Of a DNA stretch of 11,362 nt, positions 6,785 to 11,362 are shown piece by piece. Numbering within the stretch: position 1 is the stretch's first letter; every line of letters starts with the position of its first letter. Origin of the DNA: Thermogutta sp. (GTDB lineage Bacteria; Planctomycetota; Planctomycetia; Pirellulales; Thermoguttaceae). The notes below the pieces were generated by a model that did not search any database, was not told where the DNA came from, and worked only from the letters and a program-made list of their open reading frames with translations. The stretch is from assembly GCF_014359955.1 (NCBI RefSeq), contig NZ_JACIYL010000050.1, positions 1 through 11,362 on the forward strand, in the 5' to 3' direction. Position numbers and translations under genes: made by a program.

Positions 6785-7414
6785 ATGAGCATGAGGCCGA
6801 AGTGCTCCATGTCAGAACCACTGAGGATTCCCCCACGAAGCCCCGAGTTGATGTCACCGCAGGACACGGGTCTCCTGGTCGTCGATGTCCAGGAGAAGCT
6901 CGTTCCCCACATTGACGATCATGAAAAGGTCGTCTGGAATATCAGGCGGCTTCTGGATGCCGCTCAGATTCTTGGTGTCCGCGTGCTGGCGACGGAACAG
7001 TACCCCAAGGGCCTGGGACCGACCGTTTCACCATTGCGGGAGCGGCTCGGGCAGATTCCGGAAAAGCTCATGTTCAGTTGCCGCGAATGTTGGTCACTCT
7101 TCGAAGAAGCAGAAAAGGCCGGATTGAGTCGGCTGCTCATCTGTGGCATCGAGGCCCATGTGTGCGTCCAGCAGACGGTATTGGACCTCCTCGCGGCAGG
7201 CTGGCGGGCATACGTGGCCGCGGATGCCGTGGGATCGCGGCACCGGCTGGATTACGAAATCGCGCTTCGCCGGATGGAGCTGGCAGGGGCCGTCATCACG
7301 ACCACGGAGGCCGTGCTTTTTGAATGGTGCATCCGCGCGGGAACCGCTGAATTCAAACAGATCAGCCAGCTTGCACGGGAATTTCCGCCAGGCGAATCTG
7401 TTGCATCGTCTTGA
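6785..7414 (+). CDS. Isochorismatase-superfamily cysteine hydrolase, ISOC2-like
   Basis: 209 residues from the first ATG. No start has a clear ribosome binding site; ATGs at 6791, 6809 and 6851 are alternatives, and the conserved domain begins only near residue 28, so 6809 is quite possible. The superfamily uses an Asp-Lys-Cys triad, visible here as D34 (LLVVDVQEK), K94 (PEKLMFS) and C127 (ICGIEAHVCVQQT). TEQYPKGLGPT (70-80), the GIEAxxC block and the closing ITTTEAVLFE (171-180) resemble the ISOC1/ISOC2 branch and bacterial YcaC-like hydrolases more than true isochorismatases or nicotinamidases. The protein has no signal peptide and is presumably cytoplasmic. No biosynthetic neighbour hints at a substrate, so the reaction is left open. 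The opposite-strand neighbour is the M16 protease. Confidence 0.88.
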   Translation: MSMRPKCSMSEPLRIPPRSPELMSPQDTGLLVVDVQEKLVPHIDDHEKVVWNIRRLLDAAQILGVRVLATEQYPKGLGPTVSPLRERLGQIPEKLMFSCRECWSLFEEAEKAGLSRLLICGIEAHVCVQQTVLDLLAAGWRAYVAADAVGSRHRLDYEIALRRMELAGAVITTTEAVLFEWCIRAGTAEFKQISQLAREFPPGESVASS

Positions 7415-7453
7415 GCATTCGCACGCCCAATCTCGGATGGACAACTGGTCCCC

Positions 7454-7482
7454 TTGTCGCTACAGTGCAGTGGTGTTATCTT
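7454..7482 (+). promoter_or_regulatory. Promoter candidate for the exported TP methylase
   Basis: TTGTCG (7454-7459) and TATCTT (7477-7482) are 17 nt apart, each matching four of six consensus bases. Transcription would start near 7489, leaving a leader of about 170 nt before the ATG at 7661. The same TTGTCG hexamer with the same spacing occurs upstream of dnaB. This is a pattern match only. Confidence 0.4.
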
Positions 7483-7501
7483 TTCACAAATAGTAACACC
7501 A
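7471..7501. promoter_or_regulatory. Operator-like inverted repeat TGGTGTTA-N15-TAACACCA
   Basis: TGGTGTTA (7471-7478) and TAACACCA (7494-7501) are perfect reverse complements 15 nt apart, so the half-site centres are 23 nt (about two helical turns) apart. The left arm overlaps the -10 candidate and the right arm covers the expected start of transcription, where a repressor would sit. The spacing resembles long-spaced operators such as those of NikR or BirA, but the sequence matches neither. As RNA it could also form a hairpin; no T-run follows. Confidence 0.45.
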
Positions 7502-7660
7502 ACGTGATGTGGCTGAGGGCAGGCGAGCGCCGCCAGATGGTACCAGGAAGCGTTTCTTGCCGAAGCGAGCAGGTGGTGCGTGCGAGAGCTCGCCGAGTAT
7601 CCGCCACAGGTAGAGGCGCACGGCACGTTCTGGACCCCTGAGAAACTGCGAGGTTGTGTC

Positions 7661-8572
7661 ATGAAACGAGCGCTGATGATCGTAGCGTGGATGTGCTGGA
7701 TCGGTTGGAGCTGGATCGCTTTCGCCGAGCTTCCGCGAAGTCCTCTCTATCTGGTCGGAGTTGGCCCCGGTGATCCGGATCTCATCACGCTGCGGGCTAT
7801 AGAAGCCATCCGCCATGCAGACATCATCTACTGCACAGATGGATTGGAAAAGAAATTCGCGGACTATCTCGCCGGAAAGCAGGTCATCACGGGCTACTGG
7901 CGGCTTTTCGAGTACTATGGCCAGGACATCAACTCGCTTCCCGAGGCCGAGCAACCACGTGCCCGAGCTCTTGCAGAGAAAAGGAACGACTTCATCTCGC
8001 AGGTGCGGCAGGCCGTCGCACGGGGGAAGGTGGTGGCCATTCTCGATAGCGGCGACCCGCTTATTTACGGGCCATGGGCCTGGTGTCTGGAAGAGTTTGC
8101 GGATCTGAAGCCGGTGGTCGTGCCCGGGGTGAGTTGTTTCAACGCCGGTAATGCGGCACTCCGCCGAGGCGTCACCAATGCCCCAAAAACCAAATCGGTG
8201 ATCCTCACGGCTAATGATTGGCCAGGGAAAACAGACACCGTGGAGAGTCTCTCCGTCCATCGAGCCACCATGGTGATCTTCACAATGCGTGCGGAGTTCG
8301 ACTATTTCATTGAGAAGCTCAAGACACATTATCCGCCCGAAACACCCGTGGCCATCGTCAAATACGCTGGTTATCAGGGAAAGGAGGAAGTGATCGAGGG
8401 CACGCTCGCCACGATTCGCGAGCAAGTGGACCCTAAATCCCTGCCGTTTGAATACTTGATCTACGTTGGCGATTTTCTCACTTACCGCCAAAAGGCGCCT
8501 GCCCGTGTATCAGCGGCGAACCCATCGGCGGTGGGATCGGTGAGCGCCGGGACGAGCGTATCCACTCGTTGA
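7661..8572 (+). CDS. Exported tetrapyrrole-methylase-fold protein (SAM-dependent)
   Basis: 303 residues from the ATG at 7661, chosen over an in-frame GTG at 7580. The ATG has GAGG seven bases upstream and directly opens a Sec signal: MKR, a Trp-rich hydrophobic core (W10, W13, W16, W18) and an AFA cut site at 20-22. The mature part is a tetrapyrrole (corrin/porphyrin) methylase domain: YLVGVGPGDPDLITLRAIEAI at about 30-50 (SAM-binding N-terminus), LDSGDPLIYG at 128-137 (the GDP motif), VVPGVSCFNAGNAAL at 153-167, and VILTANDWPG at 180-189. Cytoplasmic relatives (CobA, CbiL, CbiF, CobI) methylate precorrins in B12 and siroheme synthesis. A signal peptide is unexpected, since SAM is not normally available outside the cytoplasm. 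The tail (about 280-303) is low-complexity Ala/Ser/Val. No other B12 gene is nearby. The domain is certain; a true methyltransferase activity is doubtful, and the protein might instead bind a tetrapyrrole. Confidence 0.88.
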   Translation: MKRALMIVAWMCWIGWSWIAFAELPRSPLYLVGVGPGDPDLITLRAIEAIRHADIIYCTDGLEKKFADYLAGKQVITGYWRLFEYYGQDINSLPEAEQPRARALAEKRNDFISQVRQAVARGKVVAILDSGDPLIYGPWAWCLEEFADLKPVVVPGVSCFNAGNAALRRGVTNAPKTKSVILTANDWPGKTDTVESLSVHRATMVIFTMRAEFDYFIEKLKTHYPPETPVAIVKYAGYQGKEEVIEGTLATIREQVDPKSLPFEYLIYVGDFLTYRQKAPARVSAANPSAVGSVSAGTSVSTR

Positions 8573-8621
8573 TGCAGTTTTCGGGCACCAGCAGGAAGGA
8601 AGCCACTCCTGGGAACAACCG

Positions 8622-8648
8622 ACGCGGGCATGTGGTGTGATGCCGCGT
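8622..8648 (+). other. Hairpin in the 3' UTR of the TP methylase gene
   Basis: ACGC plus GGCAT (8622-8631, one bulged G at 8626) pairs with ATGCC plus GCGT (8640-8648) around an 8-nt loop. It lies 10 nt before the main terminator, so the transcript would end in two consecutive stem-loops. Confidence 0.5.
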
Positions 8649-8657
8649 GCTCCCATA

Positions 8658-8698
8658 GGGCAGGCCGCATCCCCCCAGCGGTCCTGCCCGTTTTTCTT
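8658..8698 (+). terminator. Strong intrinsic terminator after the TP methylase
   Basis: GGGCAGG-CCGC (8658-8668) pairs with GCGG and CCTGCCC (8678-8689), with one bulged T at 8682. The stem is 11 bp with a 9-nt loop and is followed by GTTTTTCTT. This canonical rho-independent terminator isolates the TP methylase from dnaB. The rest of the 301-bp spacer (8573-8873) holds a hairpin before the terminator and the dnaB promoter region after it. Confidence 0.92.
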
Positions 8699-8748
8699 CA
8701 AAGCGTGGTCAATGAAGCAACACGCCGCCTGGGTTGCCGGTGGCCTGC

Positions 8749-8777
8749 TTGTCGATTCGCGCGGAGAGGAATAGAGT
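8749..8777 (+). promoter_or_regulatory. Promoter candidate for dnaB
   Basis: TTGTCG (8749-8754) and TAGAGT (8772-8777) are 17 nt apart, each with four of six consensus bases. Transcription would begin near 8784, about 90 nt upstream of the GTG start. The spacer carries GATTCGCGCG, one copy of the motif that recurs as a palindrome at 8811. Confidence 0.35.
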
Positions 8778-8810
8778 GACGAGAGGGAACAGCCTGGTGA
8801 ACGGCGATTC

Positions 8811-8824
8811 GATTCGCGCGAATC
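8811..8824. promoter_or_regulatory. 14-bp perfect palindrome in the dnaB leader
   Basis: GATTCGCGCGAATC reads the same on both strands. It is directly preceded by another GATTC, and its left ten bases also occur at 8754-8763 inside the candidate promoter, 57 nt upstream. The two-site arrangement is what an autoregulated or cell-cycle-regulated promoter could show. It does not resemble a DnaA box. Confidence 0.5.
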
Positions 8825-8873
8825 TGCTCATTTTCTTTTTTGAAATTTAAGGCAAACGATAACGGAGGGAACC

Positions 8874-10304
8874 GTGGCGACTGAGGCTTCTCGGCAGGAA
8901 CGAACCACACAGGGGCCCCTGGGAGAGCTGGCCGCGCGCGTACCGCCTCACAGCGTTGAGGCGGAAAAAGCCGTACTGGGGAGCATTTTGCTCGACCCAC
9001 GCACGCTGGACGATGTGGCCACAGTGCTCGTGCCGGAAGATTTTTACGTGGACGCTCATCGGCGGATCTATGGACGGCTCCTTGAGATGCACGCCGCGAA
9101 CCGCACGATCGACTTGATGCTCCTGGTTGAAGAGCTGCGGCGGCACGGGGAATTCGAAGCGGTCGGCGGTGCCCCCTATCTGGCGGAAATTGCCCAGTCC
9201 GTAGCCGTGGCCAGTCATGCGGTGTATTACGCGGAAATCGTGCGCAATCATGCGTTTGTGCGGGCGTTAATTCAAGCGGGGACGGATATTGTTCGCGACG
9301 CGTTCGATTTGAGTCTGGAGCCCCGGGAGATCCTCAATCGAGCCGAGGAGCGAATCCTGGCGGTTCGCGATCGCCGATCTACGGGGGACGTCGTGCCTGT
9401 GAGCGACGTGCTCTTCGAAGCCTTTCAGATGATCGACCGGCGCATGCAGGGGGAAGCCACCGGGGTACCGACAGGTTTCACCGACCTCGACAAACTGACG
9501 GGAGGCCTGCATGATTCGGAGCTCATCATTCTGGCCGCCCGGCCAAGCATGGGAAAGACGGCCCTCGCCACGAACATCGCGGAACATGTGTCCGTGGACG
9601 CGGGATTGACGACGCTGTTTGTCAGCCTGGAAATGTCTCGTCTGGAATTGATTCAGCGGATGCTTTGCTCCCGGGGAAAAATAAACGGCCATAAGTTTCG
9701 CAGTGGTTTTCTTTCCGCAGAAGACAGGGAAAAACTTGTTCGAGCTGCCGGCGAGTTGAGCCGCGGAAAGTTGCTCATTGACGACTCACCGAGTCGCACA
9801 GTGACAGAGATCGCTGCGGTGGCCAGACGCCTCAAACGACGCGAAGGGTTGAGGCTCATTGTCATCGACTATTTGCAATTGATCGAGCCGGACAATCCCA
9901 AGGATCCGCGTCAGGAGCAGGTGGCGAAGATCACGCGGCGTCTCAAGACCCTCGCCCGGGAGCTCAAGATTCCTATTTTGTGCCTGGCGCAGCTCAACCG
10001 TCAAACGGAAGTTGTCAAAGACAACCGGCCCCGGTTGAGCCACCTCCGCGAGTCGGGCGCCATCGAGCAGGATGCCGATGTGGTCATGTTTGTCCACCGC
10101 GAAGAGTACTACCATACCCGAGAGGAAGCGCAAGCTCGGGGACTGTGTGGTTTGGCTGAGGTTATTGTGGCCAAACAGCGTAACGGTCCCGTGGGGGATG
10201 TCAAACTCACCTGGCGTGAGGAATTCACTCGATTCGAGAATGCAGCGCCTGCGGACTATAGCGAAGTTGCCTACGGTGACTTCGCCGAGGATGCCCCGTT
10301 TTAG
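8874..10304 (+). CDS. dnaB: Replicative DNA helicase DnaB
   Basis: 476 residues from a GTG start with a strong ribosome binding site (GGAGGG, 8864-8869). DnaB is the hexameric 5'-3' helicase that unwinds the replication fork and recruits primase. The N-terminal helical domain runs from about 22 to 165 (RVPPHSVEAEKAVLGSILLD), followed by a linker helix and the RecA-like ATPase domain from about 195. That domain holds Walker A ARPSMGKT (222-229, K228), the catalytic Glu in SLEMS (E253), Walker B LIVIDYLQL (D332), the H3 motif LAQLNR (371-376), LRESGAIEQDADVVMF (391-406) and KQRNGPVG (435-442) near the arginine finger. The usual SDLRESG reads SHLRESG here. The length is normal and there is no intein. 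The acidic tail (DYSEVAYGDFAEDAPF) resembles the flexible ends of other DnaB proteins. A terminator upstream suggests its own promoter. Confidence 0.97.
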   Translation: MATEASRQERTTQGPLGELAARVPPHSVEAEKAVLGSILLDPRTLDDVATVLVPEDFYVDAHRRIYGRLLEMHAANRTIDLMLLVEELRRHGEFEAVGGAPYLAEIAQSVAVASHAVYYAEIVRNHAFVRALIQAGTDIVRDAFDLSLEPREILNRAEERILAVRDRRSTGDVVPVSDVLFEAFQMIDRRMQGEATGVPTGFTDLDKLTGGLHDSELIILAARPSMGKTALATNIAEHVSVDAGLTTLFVSLEMSRLELIQRMLCSRGKINGHKFRSGFLSAEDREKLVRAAGELSRGKLLIDDSPSRTVTEIAAVARRLKRREGLRLIVIDYLQLIEPDNPKDPRQEQVAKITRRLKTLARELKIPILCLAQLNRQTEVVKDNRPRLSHLRESGAIEQDADVVMFVHREEYYHTREEAQARGLCGLAEVIVAKQRNGPVGDVKLTWREEFTRFENAAPADYSEVAYGDFAEDAPF

Positions 10305-10344
10305 GGGATACTGGGCACTTCCAACTCACGCTCGACCAGCCGCG

Positions 10345-10401
10345 GTTCGCACGAACTGAGCCCCATTAATCGGTGCTCTTCACGGTCCGGCAAGCTATAA
10401 T
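10345..10401 (+). promoter_or_regulatory. Consensus -10 box and nearby interrupted palindrome upstream of the TPR gene
   Basis: A perfect TATAAT lies at 10396-10401, but I see no good -35 hexamer at 16-19 nt upstream. An interrupted palindrome, GTTCG-CA-CGAAC (10345-10356), sits about 40 nt before it and might be an activator or repressor site. Transcription near 10408 would give a leader of about 150 nt. No terminator is evident directly after dnaB, so readthrough into the TPR gene is possible. Confidence 0.4.
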
Positions 10402-10558
10402 GGACGAAGATTGAACTGCCGCTACGGAACAGGCTTGAGGTCTGTGCTCCTGCCGGAGATCGGCCCAGAATAAGCCGGGTGCATTCGGGGCGGCGGTGCA
10501 ATCGATCGTCATGTTCCACGTGCGTCGAACTGCGACATTTTGATGGGGCTTCCATCGC

Positions 10559-11362
10559 ATGAGAAAGATCAACAAGCGCTTCGTCCTCATTCTCACGGCA
10601 GTGGTCGTCCTGCTGGGAGTGGGCACCTATTTCCTGCACGGTTACCAACTGCGGAGAAATGCCAGGGTCTTTCTGGATCGGGCGCAAGAAGCTCTCAAAC
10701 AGGGTCGCCGCGACGTGGCGGCCAAAAACTTTCAGTGGTACACGGAACTGGCACCACACGACCTTGACGCCCAGCAACAGTTCGCGGAACTGCTCATCGA
10801 CCTGCAGGCTTATGGGCCGGCGTATTTTCGCCTGGAAACAATTCTGCGGCAGGACCCCGAGCGCACACAAGCCCGCAGAATGCTCGTGGACGTGCTTCTC
10901 AACATAGGACGGTTCCGCGATGCGGAAGAGCATTTGGAGCAATATCTGCTCAAAGTGAATCCCGATGATGCCGAGCTATTAACCAAGCTCGCCCGATGCC
11001 AGCGCGGCCTTGGCCAGTCGAGGGAAGCGGTGCGGACACTTGAAAAGGCCATCCATTTGCAGCCAGACCTGGCGGCCGCTTATGCGCAACTGGCTGGAAT
11101 CTATCGCTATGATCCCGATCTCAAGGATCCGCAGAAGGCCGACGAGTGGATCGCCAAAATGCTGGCCACGGTCAAGAATGAGGAAGCGCTGCGGACGGCC
11201 GCCATATACTATTACCAGTCCGATCGATATGATCAGGCTCTCCAGTACACCAGGGATATCCTGGCAAAGGATAACGATGATGTGGATTTTCTGATTCTGG
11301 GGGCGGATTGCGCCCGGCGGCTCGAGCAGTTAGATCTAGCCCGTACCTGGGCAGAGAAGGCC
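10559..11362 (+). CDS. Membrane-anchored TPR-repeat protein, 3' partial
   Basis: The frame opens at the ATG at 10559 and stays open for 268 codons to the end of the window. An in-frame TGA at 10541-10543 makes this ATG the first possible start; the ribosome binding site is weak (GGGG about 10 bases upstream). Residues 1-7 are basic (MRKINKR) and 8-27 form one hydrophobic helix (FVLILTAVVVLLGVGTYFL), which suggests an N-in membrane anchor with the rest outside the cytoplasm. From about 35 the sequence is a series of 34-residue helical-pair repeats of TPR type, with the clearest unit at about 136-170 (AELLTKLARCQRGLGQSREAVRTLEKAIHLQPD) split by the usual G/A/A/P positions. TPR arrays bind other proteins; nothing here identifies the partner. 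The total length is unknown. Confidence 0.85.
   Translation, partial: MRKINKRFVLILTAVVVLLGVGTYFLHGYQLRRNARVFLDRAQEALKQGRRDVAAKNFQWYTELAPHDLDAQQQFAELLIDLQAYGPAYFRLETILRQDPERTQARRMLVDVLLNIGRFRDAEEHLEQYLLKVNPDDAELLTKLARCQRGLGQSREAVRTLEKAIHLQPDLAAAYAQLAGIYRYDPDLKDPQKADEWIAKMLATVKNEEALRTAAIYYYQSDRYDQALQYTRDILAKDNDDVDFLILGADCARRLEQLDLARTWAEKA

Noticed and set aside
5682..6788. Long open frame (368 codons) antisense to the M16 protease and running past its start
   Set aside because: It lies opposite a clearly conserved gene, has no recognisable domain or ribosome binding site, and its composition is what antisense of a GC-rich gene gives.
7411..7641. Possible 76-codon gene between the ISOC-like hydrolase and the TP methylase
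   Set aside because: It has a TTG start without a ribosome binding site, spans the promoter and inverted repeat of the next gene, and its Arg-rich product looks like translated non-coding DNA.
7600..7650. Possible cobalamin riboswitch, from the stretch CCGCCACAGG
   Set aside because: It differs from the B12-box consensus at key positions, and the other conserved core elements are not found in order.
7580..7660. Upstream GTG start that would extend the TP methylase by 27 residues
   Set aside because: It would bury the signal peptide behind a charged, unrelated segment, and the ATG at 7661 has the better ribosome binding site.
7484..8491. Open frame of 335 codons antisense to the TP methylase
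   Set aside because: It shadows a gene with clear family motifs, its protein has no recognisable motif, and it begins inside the other strand's coding region.
10345..10356. LexA-type operator reading of GTTCG-CA-CGAAC
   Set aside because: The half-sites are inverted relative to the CGAAC-N4-GTTCG box and the spacing is wrong; it is kept only as an unnamed palindrome.
10301..10942. Minus-strand frame of 213 codons after dnaB
   Set aside because: It lies largely opposite the TPR gene, whose signal anchor and repeat pattern are convincing; the antisense product shows nothing.

Overview
The window looks like chromosomal core-genome DNA from a planctomycete, perhaps Pirellulales or a Thermogutta-like lineage. 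The reasons are moderate-to-high GC, long single-gene transcription units with wide spacers, lipopolysaccharide-type glycosyltransferases next to a DcaP-like porin, and secreted enzymes with Sec signals. This placement is inferred from gene style, not from a marker gene. I found no tRNA, rRNA, CRISPR array, transposase or phage gene.

Layout. (1) Positions 1-1797, + strand: the 3' part of a GT9 heptosyltransferase (WaaF type), followed 18 nt later by a GT2 WaaE/KdtX-type glycosyltransferase; together they look like an LPS-core operon. (2) 1798-2256: a 459-bp gene-free spacer with several inverted repeats and a strong intrinsic terminator at 2147-2181. (3) 2257-3639, +: a DcaP-like outer-membrane beta-barrel protein. 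Its last seven codons, stop included, are duplicated exactly in tandem. (4) 3810-6536, -: a large secreted M16 zinc protease with an active N-terminal half and a degenerate C-terminal half, convergent with the porin. (5) 6537-6784: a divergent intergenic region with competing hairpins and a promoter-like site. (6) 6785-7414, +: a cysteine hydrolase of the isochorismatase superfamily, resembling animal ISOC2. (7) 7661-8572, +: a tetrapyrrole (corrin/porphyrin) methylase-fold protein with a Sec signal peptide, preceded by a promoter-like site overlapped by an 8-bp inverted repeat and followed by a strong terminator. (8) 8874-10304, +: the replicative helicase DnaB, with a palindrome in its leader. 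(9) 10559-11362, +: the N-terminal part of a membrane-anchored TPR protein that runs off the window.

How the genes fit together. The GT9, GT2 and porin genes all concern a Gram-negative-type outer membrane, and the M16 protease and the TP methylase are predicted to act outside the cytoplasm. The dnaB gene is ordinary housekeeping. Terminators separate most of the genes, so apart from the two glycosyltransferases there is no clear operon. The least ordinary items are the exported SAM-methylase-fold protein with its operator-like repeat, the exact duplication at the porin stop codon, and the palindrome upstream of dnaB.
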